DNA of 64,000 bases from Gnetum montanum (GCA_015680685.1 MNCI01013643.1:101029-165028), one strand, 5' to 3'. Shown: positions 10,626 through 22,144, counted from the first letter of the stretch. Notes: generated by a model from the sequence alone, not told the origin. A program made the numbers and translations.

Positions 10626-11797
10626 AAAAATTTGCAACGACGGCGGCAGCAATAGCAACGACGGCGGCAGCAACAGTAACGATGGCGGCAGCAACAGCAA
10701 CAACGGTGGTAGCAACAGCAACGACGGCGGCAGCAACAGCAACGACGGTGGCAGCAACAGCAACGACGGCGGCAGCAACAGCAACGACGGCGGCGGCAAC
10801 AGCAACAGCACCAACAGCAATGGCAACGACGGCCGCGATGGCCACGGCAGCGACGGTTGAGCCTACGGCGGCCGCGACGCAGGCGGCTGCGACGGGTGGC
10901 ACCGGGACCCCCACGGCTTCGGATGTGGGGTCTCTGGGGTCAGGTGCTGGTGCGGCCGCGGTCTCCCCGGCACCCACTGCTCCGCACGGGGCCATCGAGG
11001 CCCACTCCCATTCCAACCACACCTTGCGTCTTCACATCCACACCCCCCCCACAGACGGTGTGCGCACCATGGAACGGAGCCTCATCGGTAGGTTCATTTC
11101 CAGGGGGATCTGCCCCCGTTTAGACCTGATTCGGTGCTGGGTCAGGGAGCAGTGGAAACTGGAGGGCGTGACCGTCCGGAGCCTCTCGGAGGACCTGCTT
11201 CTCTTCGTCCTCCCCTCCCTGCAGGCCCGCGACTCCGTCCTTCTCGGCGGACCTTGGTTCTACGGTGTCCAGGGTCTTGCACTGACCCCCTGGCGCCCGG
11301 GGCGCACAGAGGGCCCGATTTGTTCACCCGCACCCCCGTTTGGATCCGGGTGGCCGGTATCCCGTCGAAGTTATGGGGCCTTGAGTTTCTGCGGGAGGTG
11401 GCGGGACATTTCGGCAAGTTCATCGCCTTTGACCGGGTCACACGGTCGCTGGACAGGTTGGGATATGCCCGCTTCTATGTTTGGCGCAGCCTAGCCGCGA
11501 ACGACCTGGTCCGGGAGGTCGTTTTGGAGCTTCCGGGGGGCGAGGAATCCCTCCAAGTTACCTATGAAAACCTGGACGCTGGGGACCTTTTCGTGCGTGG
11601 CCCGCCTCCCCGCACGGCCAAGTCGGGGGGTGCGGGTGTTGTGGTAAGCCGGGCCACCTTGCGGCAGACTGTCGCTTTCACAAGGCCCGCTCGACTAATC
11701 CGGCCCGCCAGCTCTTCGAGGAGGGCAACTCGGTCACCATGGCCCGTAAGGGGCATCTGCGGCCCCCGCCCTACCACTCACCTCCCCCCGCCCCCGC
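10626..11797 (+). pseudogene. LINE ORF1 (DUF4283-like, CCHC zinc knuckle), right copy
   Basis: This ORF1 protein would bind the LINE RNA. It opens with an Ala/Thr repeat (10631-10860), then TNHTLRLHIHTPP-like and RTMERSLIGRFIS phrases, then a DUF4283-like domain (CWVREQWKLEG, LLFVLPSLQ, GPWFYGVQGLALTPW). A frameshift near 11300 moves the rest to another frame: VWIRVAGIPSKLWGLEFL, FDRVTRSLDRLGYARF, VVLELPGG. An intact CCHC knuckle follows (CGCCGKPGHLAADC, about 11634-11675). The end runs into the assembly gap. The true start codon was not identified; the left boundary is the inversion junction. Confidence 0.85.
10631..10860 (+). repeat. ACGGCGGCAGCAACAGCA-type trinucleotide tract
   Basis: Imperfect repeats of an 18-21 base unit built from GCN and ACN codons encode the Thr/Ala-rich head of ORF1. 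The tract mirrors 750-1006 on the opposite strand. Confidence 0.9.
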
Positions 11798-12225
11798 NNN
11801 NNNNNNNNNNNNNNNNNNNNNNNNNNNNNNNNNNNNNNNNNNNNNNNNNNNNNNNNNNNNNNNNNNNNNNNNNNNNNNNNNNNNNNNNNNNNNNNNNNNN
11901 NNNNNNNNNNNNNNNNNNNNNNNNNNNNNNNNNNNNNNNNNNNNNNNNNNNNNNNNNNNNNNNNNNNNNNNNNNNNNNNNNNNNNNNNNNNNNNNNNNNN
12001 NNNNNNNNNNNNNNNNNNNNNNNNNNNNNNNNNNNNNNNNNNNNNNNNNNNNNNNNNNNNNNNNNNNNNNNNNNNNNNNNNNNNNNNNNNNNNNNNNNNN
12101 NNNNNNNNNNNNNNNNNNNNNNNNNNNNNNNNNNNNNNNNNNNNNNNNNNNNNNNNNNNNNNNNNNNNNNNNNNNNNNNNNNNNNNNNNNNNNNNNNNNN
12201 NNNNNNNNNNNNNNNNNNNNNNNNN
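11798..12225. other. Assembly gap (428 N)
   Basis: Unresolved bases inside the LINE ORF1/ORF2 interval. The gap does not touch the inversion junction near 10620, which is continuous sequence. Single unresolved bases also occur near 7420, 13425 and 15517. Confidence 0.99.
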
Positions 12226-12321
12226 AACCGCGTCCCGATCCAGAGGATGACAAGCCCAGCGTCACATCGACTTGGGCCAACAACAGACTTTGTGGGAGTT
12301 CTACCAACGCCACCCCTCTAG

Positions 12322-13003
12322 TTGCACATGAAGATTCTTAGTTGGAATTGCAGGGGGCAGGGTACCCCCTATAAACGAAATACCCTACGCAATATTGTCC
12401 GAGAGGAAACGTGTGACGTGGTCTGTCTTCAGGAAACCAAGTTGCAGGTGGCGGAGTCCGGTCACCTCCAGTGGACGGACTGGACTACGTACCTGCACCC
12501 CTGCCAGGGCCGTGCTGGCGGCCTGGCTATTCTTGCTCGGCCGGCCTCCAGTCTGGTGGATGCCTCCCCATGGACCATCACGGTTCACTTCCATGCCCAT
12601 GGTTTTTGGCTGACCTATTTCTATGGGGCGCAGCCTGGGAGCTACGGCTCTAGGAGCTGAATCGGGTGGCATTGTTGGTGCCGGAACACAACTCCTGGGT
12701 GGTTGTTGGCGACTTCAATCAGCGTTTGTACCCCTGGGAGAAATCTGGGGGGGCCGCCCCCCCCCTCCGGGTGCGCCTGATTTCATGAAGTTCCTGGAGC
12801 GCTCGTCTCTTGTCGATCTGCCCATTACGAACTGCCGTTTCACTTGGTGTAACCGGCGGCGGGGGGTGCACTGGGTTCTCACCCGTATCGATCGGGTGTG
12901 TGTGAGTTCCGCTCTGCTCCTTAGCGCCGCCATCATGGTGACCGGGCAGGAGAGGGCTGCTTCCGACCACCGCTCGCTCGTGGTGTCCTATTGGAGTGGG
13001 TTG
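12322..13003 (+). pseudogene. LINE ORF2: apurinic-like endonuclease domain
   Basis: This is the EEP-type endonuclease that nicks the target DNA to prime reverse transcription. It reads MKILSWNCRGQGTP (the catalytic Asn loop), then DVVCLQETKLQV (catalytic Glu) and RAGGLAILARP. A frameshift near 12655 is followed by WVVVGDFNQRLYPWEKSG, the R-I-D-R-V phrase near 12890 and the terminal ASDHRSLVVSYW (SDH motif). The sequence stops being LINE-like a few codons after that motif, exactly where the minus-strand RT half would continue. It therefore belongs with the RT at 8189-10611 as one ORF2, now split by inversion. Confidence 0.9.
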
Positions 13004-13052
13004 AAGCATGTTAAGTGTTGCATATTCTAGAGGTAGGACTATGTTGCCTTGT
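13004..13052 (-). other. 49-bp strip between LINE and LTR
   Basis: Possible remnant of the E1 leader. Where a primer binding site complementary to TGGCACC-type sequence should lie against the LTR end, only a weak match is seen. No gene. Confidence 0.3.
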
Positions 13053-13089
13053 GATGAGTGGTGGAGTATCCAACACCCAACCATATGGG
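13053..13089 (-). repeat. E1 5' LTR, outer 37 bp (split by G)
   Basis: It begins TGATGAG and runs through a CAACCATAT block. It lines up with the same end of the LTRs of A (32731 onward) and of E3 (reverse of 62297). The LTR resumes at 60733 on the far side of G, with ATGGG and AAGGG as the likely 5-bp target duplication. Confidence 0.7.
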
Positions 13090-14535
13090 TGAAACACCAC
13101 AAAATTTTGCATGTTATAACCAATCTTCATCATGTAGGTTTCACCCCATGAAACTCAAGGCAAAATTTCATTATAGATGTGAAAATCGTAATCCACAATG
13201 GGCAATTTCACATACTTTATACTTTTGGGACTGAAAAACACCTCATAAGTGCTCTAAGCCTCATTTCCCAAGTAAAAAAATTCACCGAGTGTCTATATTT
13301 TAGCTTGGGTGGGGGTGTTTCAAAAATGCCTTTGGGAATGCCAAAAAGGGAAATTTGATGAGTTTTATGAGGGGCATGCATTTTTCTATGCTAGAAACAC
13401 ATGTAGGGGGTAGATCTCACCTANTTTCAACATGGAGACTAAATGCACAACTTGGAAACTTTTCCCCCACCATGGAAATTTTTCCCCTAGCTTGAAAACT
13501 TTCCCCCTAGCCTAGAAAGTTTTTCCCCTGATGTGGAAAATTCAATCCCCCAACATGGAGCCACAAGAAGTAAAATTCATTAATTCATGCACTTCAACGT
13601 TGACCGGCCACTTCAACAAACATGATGGAGAGCTCAATGTGGAAGATTTATGTCTAGCAAGGAAGGTGTGCCTTGATTACTATTTCTAGTAAATGGAATG
13701 GCCATGGGGGAAGCACTTACTATGCATAGTAACCCCCCAAATTTGGGCACCCATATCACCTAAAACTGCAGAAAATTTATGGCCAATTTGCAACTTCATT
13801 CATGGCCCAAAGATGTTATAAAAGCTAGCCTTAAACACCATTGAAGTGTTACACATTTTTTTGACAAGTTTAGCAATTTTGGACAAAGCAATAATTTGCA
13901 TACACATGATTTCACACTTGGGGCATTTTCAAGCACTCAAGATCTCTTGCAAGTTTCCATAATTCCATTCTCTTGAACTACAACATGGAAGTAGTGAGGC
14001 CTTGAGATTTGATGGATTTTTGATGTTAACATTGCACTTCTAGGATTCGAGACCTAATGTGAAGTAACTTAACATCCAAATATTCTTCCTTTCTTACCCC
14101 CAGTAGCAACCCAAGTGGCAGGTCCAAAGTTACAACAATAAAGAAAGGTTCAATAACATTAAGAGTGACTTAGAACCTAGATCATGGAGCAAATCACTTT
14201 GCTTCAATGGGCTTTGAACTCTAGCACAAGTGAACCCCCCTTTTTTTGCTCATCTAGGCACCATTTGTACACATTTCTCTAACTTATTCTTTTCTCTATA
14301 AAGTTTTAAGTTTTGAGTTTTGTGTTCAAAAAAATTTTATTATTTGTGTAGTATTTAGATTTGTTTATATTTCCATGTTTTACATCTCATAAGTCCCTAG
14401 TTGATCTACTGGACCAACCAAGGTGCCTTGAATCCAATTTTTATTGTATAGGCCCTAGGGATTTGTGGTTGGGTAACTGCTTACATTGAGGATCCTTGGT
14501 TTTTGTTCCAACAATCAAGGTTTTTGGTTGCAACA
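13090..14535 (+). repeat. G 5' LTR
   Basis: It starts TGAAACACCAC and ends TTGCAACA. It matches 59186-60732 over its whole length, with many substitutions and small indels. It contains a minisatellite at 13430-13560. It is slightly shorter than the 3' copy. Confidence 0.85.
13430..13560 (+). repeat. LTR minisatellite, about 24-bp units
   Basis: About five imperfect units of the form 'TAGCTTGGAAACTTTTCCCC'. The same array, diverged, is in the 3' LTR near 59600-59720. Confidence 0.7.
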
Positions 14536-15000
14536 ATTTTTCTTGATGCTAGGAGGAGGTCCTTCGCCTAAATCCTATAACCAAATCTATTCTTTTCATA
14601 GCTGTTTGTAAGCTTTTCCTTGATTTTTGTAGCCAAAACCCTTGAGGAATCAATGCTAGTCTTTGCCCTCCTATGACCAAAATTTCAAAGTGGAAGTTGC
14701 AAGTGGTTGGATATTGGTTTTTCATAGCACTTGCTATGAATTTTATAGCCTAAAGCCAGTATTAATATCTCTTTCCTTCCACTATTTTACTACCAAAATT
14801 TTATTTTCTAGCTTCTAAAAGTTGGTGGTTCAACATATTCGTGACTTGGCTTTTTCCCATTTTTCTAGCCTACTTTTTTTAGGCAATTCTTAGCGTTATA
14901 GCCATGTATTTCCAAAAATCCATGAAATTTCCATTCACCTTCACTAAAAAAGATCATAACCAAGAAGTCATGAGGGTGTATGATCCTAAAGACCTTGTAG
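14536..15000 (+). promoter_or_regulatory. G leader with candidate primer binding site
   Basis: Noncoding leader. Nine bases past the LTR lies TGATGCTAGGAGGAGG (14544-14559). It closely resembles the T-element site TGGCACTAGGAGGGC (26414-26400) in the same relative position, so both probably used the same tRNA primer. The tRNA was not identified. Confidence 0.5.
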
Positions 15001-16062
15001 TCATTAAGTGTAGGTGATCTTTGAGAGTCGGAGGGGAGAGTTCTGATTTTGCAACCATAAATGAAGATCATTATAACTTCATGTATGCAAAAATACAAGA
15101 AATCATGTTAACTCTAAAAATTGAAGCCAAGGCTAAAAGGGAGTTTGAGCTCATACATAGGGGTGGGATAGAGTACATCCCTTCCGCATATGAGGAAATT
15201 CCCCTTAACTACGTGTATTCTAGCATTCTAGCCCAATTGATTACTATAGAAGAGGAAGCTAACTAGCCTACCTTTGGGGAACAACAGGAAGAGAAGGATG
15301 ATTTTAGGAAAGAATCTAAGCTTGAAAACATCCTTGGAGGGTTTTTTGAACAAACATTGCTCAATGTCATAGAACCTTTCCCTCATGCTTTTGTTTTCTC
15401 CATGGGCATGGTGCCACCATCTTCCAGTCCTCTACACCCTACTACAACAAATCCCACACTAGTTGTAGCTACACATCACACTTAGTCAATGCCACAAACA
15501 ACAAACTATAATGCATNCTCACAGAAGATGCCACAACCTTATGTACAAACCTTGTAAACTATGGGGCCACTGCAAGGCTTAGATCAAGCCTTTCAAATAA
15601 TTCAAGACATAATGGAGGAGTTGAAGAGGCTTAAAACCTCTATGACATATGCTGTCAAGATTATGGACTTCTACCAAGATGATCCCATAAATCCTATCGT
15701 CCCACCTTTGACACTCTCTCCTGGTGTCCCCATTCCATAATTTAGGAAATATAATGAAGAAGGTGACCCTAATGCTCACCTTATTACCTTTTGATCATAA
15801 TGTTTTCTCTTGTAGTTGTGGCTTCATACCATCATGAGGATTTTCACTATTTCTTTGACTAGGAAAGCACTTGATTGGTATCATGCATTGCCTAGAGAGT
15901 CCATATCCTCTTTGGAAGAGTTAGTAGCTTAGTTTGTCAACTACTTCAAATATAACTTAAAGCCTAGAACAAAAATTGACCAACTCATGAAGGTTAAGCA
16001 AGGATCCTTAGAACCTTGACAAAAATTCATTCAGCAGTTCAATGGACTACAGAATGACATAC
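15001..16062 (+). pseudogene. G gag, 5' part (split by T)
   Basis: Capsid gene of G. The clearest ORF is 15021-15266 (NFMYAKIQEIMLTL, then IPSAYEEIPLNYVY). After stops the Retrotrans_gag core follows: RKYNEEGDPNAHLITF near 15740-15790, RKALDWYHALPRESISS near 15860-15910, then a matrix of K/Q-rich helices up to QQFNGLQNDI at the T insertion point. Reading resumes at 30051 on the other side of T, with ATAC shared at both edges as a target duplication. There are about six stops or frameshifts. Confidence 0.8.
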
Positions 16063-19000
16063 TATTGGCGACCGTTTGGGACACGACTGCCAATGAGTGT
16101 CCTCGAACAAAATTTAGGTGCTTGCTGGTCTTCTAGAAATACCAAGGCCCATATACCTCCAAATAGACTCAGTAGTTAATGTGAGTATCTATGTGTGTTG
16201 TTGCGGTGTAAGGTTGTAAAATATGAAACGATTGGGTTTTGTGTAAAACTACAAATGACTTATCTTAAAGAGATTCAGCCAACTTTGCCAAGTACTGTGA
16301 GCTATTGAGAGTTCCTATTTTGTTCAATTGCCTAGTCTATGTGGTCCTTATAATACCTACTTGTAACAAATAAAATTTTGCAAAAAAATTTGAGCACAAC
16401 TCCCTGAATCTACTTCTAATTTTCCCCATAGAGAGAGATAGTTCCATAAGAAAACTAGAAATAGAGCAAGATTTAATGGAAAAAGACAGAAAAGAAAGAA
16501 GATTTGTGTTAAGACCTCAAATGTTTGAACAAGGTAAAACAATACGAGTAAACACCTCGCAATAAAGCTATCCCAAATTCAATAACTATGAATTGTTCAA
16601 AATTCCAAGGCTCAAATAAGCAATTTCTTCAAGACAATCCTACTATGCTACCAAAAATTGCTACATAAACTATCATGTACGAGACTCCATTTTGGCTAGA
16701 TAATGGTTGTCAATGATTGCATTCAGCAGCACCTTCAAAAGACTTGACAATTTTTGATTGAAATACCACAGAGATTTACTTTAAAGATAAAAGAAGCTAT
16801 TGTGGTCCTATCAAAATACCAAAGATTTTCCGAACCCTCTTGACTATTGAATTGTTTAACAGCTTGACTACATGTAGAGGCTCTCTTACAAAAATCTCAA
16901 TATCGGTTCTTATACATTGCATAATAATAAAATTTACTACTAAAATGTTCTTAAGGCTTTCAAACATAAGCACTTCTATGGAAAGATTTTAATAGAAATT
17001 TTCAATCGTGCAACAAGAACAATAAGAGCAATCTAAAAATCTGAAAATTACTTGCCCAGCATGATACTATCTAAACCACTAGCTAAACAATTTAAACAAA
17101 ATAAAAAAAAATAAGCATAACTCATAGGACTATGACAAAGAGGCTAAAAAGTTGTCTTTAGCAAATCATCTTACAAGTAATCTTCCACAATGTCTTTTAC
17201 AAATGCTCTTCCCAGAATGTCCAAAGTGAGACCCAAAGTGTATTTTTTTTCATCTAACCCCTAAAGCCTTTTTATAGGGTTCAAAAGGTTATTAGGTATT
17301 CCAAAATATCTTAGCTAACTTCTCTCCCAAGTAAGGAAGTTATAACTTGCCCAACAAGTTAGGAGATATTACTTACCCAACAAGTTAGGAAGTTGTTACT
17401 TGTACATAAAGTTAGGAGAAAATCATGCTAACATTGGCATGTGTAAATATTACAAATATTACTTTTATAAGCAATGGCCTTTATAATAATTTTAAAAAAT
17501 AAATCCAAGATCCCCAATTTATTTTAATTATTTTATTTAGGATTTTAATTACTAAATGTCATTAAGCCCTAGTAATTCTTATGAAAGTAATTTAGCATTA
17601 GCTATAATTATCATGGAATTTAGGAATAAAATGGATACTAACTAAGTGCCCCTTTTAGTTATACAAATATCCCAAAAATTTATTTTCTCTTTTTCAATGC
17701 AATATTGTCAAAGTATCTCTATGTATGTCTTAATTGATTAATTTTAATTTAATTTCTCTATGTTATAGTTTTGGATAATGGTTGAGGGAACCTTTCTTAA
17801 AATAGTGGTATCCATAACAACACTTGCCGTTGTGAAACCCAAGGTATCATTGATGCAGAGCCTATGATGGTTCTATCCTTTGTTTCTCTATCCCTTCTTC
17901 CTTGAATTTCTGGTATTATTTTAAATAGAAAAACAAGTGGTTGAAGCTGCATTTGACATCTGGAACAATGCCATCTCCATTTTTTTCTAACAGCACCATC
18001 AAAAATACAGGCATCGGCAGTGGCATTGGCTTTGGCTTGTTTTAACTGAAGGAGGTAACGTGTTGATGTTACCTCCATCTTCATGGACAAACATTCATTG
18101 TAATTCCAGCGTCCACCAGAAAGGTAACTATTAACAGCGTAGGTCTCCCTAGTTAAGTGTATAACCAACAATGGCACCACTGGATGTAGATGCATTGTTT
18201 CTTTCACGACATCGATGGGAGACTATTTCTTGCTGTTGCCATATATCCAATTCAAGAACCACAGCTTTCCAGCCACTGTCGACTCTTGCAACTCCTAAAA
18301 CATGCAGACTGTCCAACTTCTATCCTTGTGCATCCTAAAAAAATGTTGCTGCGTTCAAAAAACTTCACATCCATAGGCATCTGCAACAATTTGGCCATAA
18401 TATATGTGATGTGAAAGGATCTCTACTTTCACCCTGAACCAGAGCGAGGAGGCTTCCTGTTGCCTCATACAGTGATGGGGCCACAGGCAGGTTATTATGA
18501 GAAATGGTAGAAGCATGATTAATTCCAACATCGTAGTTATGATTCCTTGCAACGACTTGGCTGCCTCTTTCTTTTGTTGTGTTGGTCTTGGGCCTTTTGT
18601 TCTTGCTTATGTTTATCACTGGTTAAGGAGCTGCACATGAAGCGATTGAGCAGCGAAAGAAGATAGAGTTTTTTGTTGCTACATAGTGTGCCTACCAGAT
18701 GATGTAACTCAGCTACTAGAAGATCAGGAAATAATGGACAGATGTCTTACAGGGTTACCACAATTGCATCTTCAAATGATTTTTTAAATGCCTTAATACT
18801 GAATCAAGTTCTACTTTGGCTCGTTCTATTGACGCGGGGCTTCAGAGAAACTTTGTGAGCCCACATTCCATGAGAGTTGTAGAGCTTTCGGTTCCATCAA
18901 TGACTATTCCCTGCATGTACGCCTTTACCTTTGTCTAGCTGAGATCAATTTGTGGATTATTTGTAGAAGAAAATACACTAGATCTTGAGAAGTGTATCTT

Positions 19001-19678
19001 TTTGTGCTTTGCTTACGCTTCCGGTGTTCATCCATTACCTTGCCCATGCATATGTTCAGTTTCTGGCTCTCCCTTTTTTTTGTAGCAGACATAACCCTGA
19101 ATATCAAACAATTCAAGCATAGGAATAAAATATCACCAAGATTCAACATGCCATTGAGCACAAACAACTACTCGATCCTCTTCCAAAACTCTTGCGGCCC
19201 AACCCTTCTCCATTGTTGATATTTTCCAGCATCTCCAAACCTTTTCAGACCGAAGAGCTCTGTCCTGCAAATCTTTGAATTATATATTACTTTAAAATAT
19301 ATTCTGCACAATCTTGAAACGTTTCAGTCTATCGAATTCCCTTTTCATATTTTAAAGTTTTAATCTCCACTGTTGGCCTTTAGATCGATGTTTTGTGCAT
19401 ATTTTGCCTAGTTTAACCTTGAATCGTGCCTTACTTTGTAATATAGCGCTCTGTACATGTTGTTATCTTTATATTTCCTCAGGAATAATTTGGCACTTTA
19501 ATTTTGTATCTTGAGAAGGTCTTAACATTAAGAGTGAATAACTTTTCCAAATCATCCATCAACCCATAACCTTAAAGTCACATGTTTATTTCTAAATTTT
19601 CAACCATAAATTGTTTTACAAGTTATTTTTTTCAGTATCTACTCTTGCTGTTCCATGAAATGGCCAAATGTGCCAACA
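16063..19678 (-). repeat. T 3' LTR (3616 bp)
   Basis: Its outer end reads TATTGGCG, a one-base change from TGTTGGCA. Its inner end is TGCCAACA beside a polypurine tract. It matches 26422-30050 throughout, including the P450 fragment. Its last 1.3 kb in element sense (16063-17400) also matches the solo LTR at 52502-53760. Confidence 0.9.
18095..19060 (-). pseudogene. Cytochrome P450 fragment inside T 3' LTR
   Basis: A sense-oriented piece of a plant A-type P450, a haem monooxygenase of secondary metabolism. The upstream part (19060-18775) has VMDEHRKRKQS, then an I-helix phrase ending in GTESS and ERAKVELDSV. About 500 bp of unrelated sequence follows, then the K-helix region (near 18230-18130) with VKETMHLHPVVPLL, where the ExxR Arg is His. 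The haem-binding Cys region is absent. The spacer sits where A-type P450s have their conserved intron. It matches the 5' LTR copy at 28460-29425, so the capture predates this insertion. Not functional. Confidence 0.82.
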
Positions 19679-19695
19679 TTTTTGCCCCCTTTAAA
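19679..19695 (-). promoter_or_regulatory. T polypurine tract
   Basis: On the minus strand AAAGGGGGCAAAAA directly precedes the 3' LTR start. This is the usual primer for plus-strand DNA synthesis in LTR elements. Confidence 0.75.
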
Positions 19696-19899
19696 AGCTT
19701 AAAAATTATTCAAGTACTTTAAAACTAAATTGTACTAAAACTTTTATTGAATTTTTACAGCGAAATAGAAATATTTTTGGAGGAAAATTCCCATCAAACA
19801 TAAGGTTTGATGGTATAAAAACCTCATTCCTAAGAAAAAAAATAATAAACTATACATTCTCAAGTCCTTCATGGACTATTCTTGGGATGGAAACAAAAT

Positions 19900-20397
19900 T
19901 GTGAGGGTTACTCTAGTAGGAATCCTCATCTCTCTAACTATTTCATAGGAAATTTTTGACGTGATGAAGGCTGTTCTATTATTCTCTGGCTTGGTGGAGC
20001 TCTCAACTTAATCTACTGGAACTTTTTCTTTAGCACTCTTTTTATTTTCTTTTTCAGATGCACTCTTCTGTTGTTCCCAATTGGGTCCTTCATTTTCCTC
20101 TTGGGAGACAAAGGCCTCTTCCCATGCCCATGACTCTTCATTGGTTGGTTGCTCTTCTTCCTTCTCCTCTTCTTGCGTGCAATCTTAATATTGCTCCCAA
20201 ACATTTGACTCTATCTCCAAACCTCTTGTGAGGAATGAGAATTCATCGGACAACCAAGCCATGAAAGGACACTCCTTCGGTGCTCCACAAGATCTAGCTT
20301 TCAAGTAAGCTTTCAACACATGTTCAGGGCAACATCCCATCACATATGGAATAAAAGGATTTCTCATTGTTTTCCCAAACTCCATCTTCTCTTTCAA
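19900..20397 (-). pseudogene. T acidic ORF downstream of integrase
   Basis: After integrase the minus strand opens with MKEKMEFGKTMRNPFIPYVM and a Cys-containing segment (KARSCGAPKECPFMAWLSDE). A stop follows, then a strongly acidic tail rich in E, Q and S (QEEEKEEEQPTNEES) that turns basic (KKSAKEKVP). I do not recognise it. It lies where Tat- and Athila-type elements keep an extra ORF between pol and the 3' LTR. One stop near 20205 separates the two parts. Confidence 0.4.
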
Positions 20398-20803
20398 ATT
20401 AGCTCTCTCTTACTTGCTCTACTCAACTTGAATTGAAAGATGAAGAAATCCTAGGCAACCCAATCCTCTTTTTATAGGTGCTAGAAATTTGAAATTCCCT
20501 CCAAGAGTCTTCAATGAATTTTCCTTCTTTCTAGGCATTCTAACCATTTTTCATAATCCTCACTAAGTGGTGGATGATTCACCTTCTCCACTTGTCACAC
20601 TTGTAGGATTCCACTTGTTTCACTTGTAGGCTTCCACTTGCCTTACTTGAAGGAAAACTATTTTCTAATTGAAATAAATTTTGCAAAATATATTTACTAT
20701 TATAATATACTATCAATAGCATAATTAAACATAATAATTAATACTATATTCCTAGTAATATTAGTAATATTATATACATATATTACTTTGTGTAATGATA
20801 TCT
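20398..20803 (-). other. Noncoding strip between integrase and acidic ORF (T)
   Basis: AT-rich, repetitive TAATATTA-type sequence. No gene seen. Confidence 0.5.
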
Positions 20804-22144
20804 TCAAGCCGTATGCAATTGTCCAAAATAATGTTTTATATGCAAAACATTATATGGAAATTGCAATTCCATGCCATCCAAAGTTGATAATTTGTAAGTA
20901 TCCTCTGAAAATTGCTTTATAATTTGAAAAGGACCAATCCATGTCGGTGTAAACTTATTTGATTTCTTCATATTCCATAATACGACAAGGTCCCCTATCT
21001 TGAAAGTTCTTTTTAGAGATTTCCTATCGAACCATCTTTTAACTTGGGAGGTATTCTGTAATAAATTATCCCTTGCTTTATCTACTTCAGCTTCTCTTTT
21101 AATAAGAAAAGTTATGAAACTTCTATCTTTATCAATTTTTTCACTATACCTTTGTACGAATTTAGAAGCTGAGGTTACAATCTTATTTGTAATTCTTGCT
21201 GGCAAACCATAAACTAAGTTATATGGTGATGCCCAAATGGCTCTCTTGAATCTAATTTGATCTGACCATAATGCAGATTGTAGATAATCGATCCAATTTC
21301 TTAGATTTCCATCCATCGATTTCATGATATAAGCGATAAACTTTTTATTGGTGGATTTTGCTAGGCCATTTCCTTGAGGATAATAATTTGATGAGGAAAA
21401 TAAGAAAATAGATTTTTCTGATTCCCATTTGATAAACTCTTCAGATTTGAAGGCGGGTCCATTCTTTGACACTAACACTTTGGATAAACCAAATCTACTT
21501 AGAATGTGATCTTCTAGAAACTTAATCACATCTGATGCTGAACTTCCTCTTAGAGCCTTTACTTCAGATTATTTAGTAAAATAATCAGTAGCTGTGAGAA
21601 TAAACTTGTGTCCAGCTCTTGAAGGAGTAATTGTACCAATAAAATCCAAACCCCATTGCTGAAATGGTCTATCTGCAACTATTGGCTTTAAAGGGGCTCT
21701 AGCCTTTTTAATTTTGGACCCATGAATTTGACATTTATAGCATTTTTGAATCTTTGAACTAATGTCTTGATACATGGAAGACTAGTAATATCCATATCTA
21801 AGTATATGTTGCATAGTCAACTTAGGGGATTCATAAAATAAATTCAAATGATCATAAAATTGTTCCAAAATGAAATTAATTTGATCATTATGAACACATT
21901 CCAATAAAACCGCTCGAAAATCCTTTCTATATAATATACCATCTTTAACAACGAATCTTTGTGCTCTTTTGAAGAAAGCTCTCTTTTGACTTGCAGGTAA
22001 ATTATTTGGAATTTTCCTTGTATTAAGAAATTTGAGAATTTCATCATACCAATTCTCTTCATAGGTGTCAAGTATACATACTTTATTTTCTCTAGCCATT
22101 AACATGGCTAATCCCATTCCCTTAATTGTTTTGCATACTTCCAA
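20804..22144 (-). pseudogene. T integrase
   Basis: Three stop-separated pieces (22144-21782, 21775-21569, 21529-20804) give a whole Gypsy integrase. The N-terminal region carries a degraded HHCC zinc finger (KIQKCYKCQIHGSK near 21750-21710). The core has FQQWGLDFIGT (first Asp), then LVSKNGPAF where Asp has become Lys, and GNGLAKSTNKKF where the catalytic Glu has become Lys. The C-terminal phrase FTPTWIGPFQIIKQFSEDTY is followed by an end lacking a chromodomain. Loss of two of three catalytic residues means no strand transfer even if the stops were absent. Confidence 0.9.

Larger units (their letters stand above)
7325..13003 (-). mobile_element. LINE with inverted 5' half (twin-priming structure)
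   Basis: A GC-rich block carries one LINE in two opposed halves. RT and the 3' part run on the minus strand from about 10611 down to about 7326. ORF1 plus the endonuclease part of ORF2 run on the plus strand from about 10626 to about 13003. The plus half stops right after the endonuclease SDH motif and the minus half starts at the segment that normally follows it, so the two halves are complementary parts of one element. In the minus-strand sense the order is inverted 5' half, then 3' half, as expected from twin priming. No clear poly(A) tract or target duplication was found at the ends. Confidence 0.7.

Noticed and set aside
7380-10626. Plus-strand ORFs up to 376 codons
   Set aside because: Antisense shadows of the RT half of the LINE caused by high GC; no domain is readable in them, while the minus strand has a full set of RT motifs.
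11739-12341. Long ORFs crossing the N gap
   Set aside because: Open only because the 428 unresolved bases contain no stops.
7290-13010. A target-site duplication for the LINE
   Set aside because: Short similarities (for example TTCTAG near 7275 and 13024) were tried, but none is exact and correctly placed.
18355-18619. Extra minus-strand ORFs between the P450 parts
   Set aside because: They fall in the intron-like gap and show no P450 motif; the parallel region of the 5' LTR does not keep the same frames.
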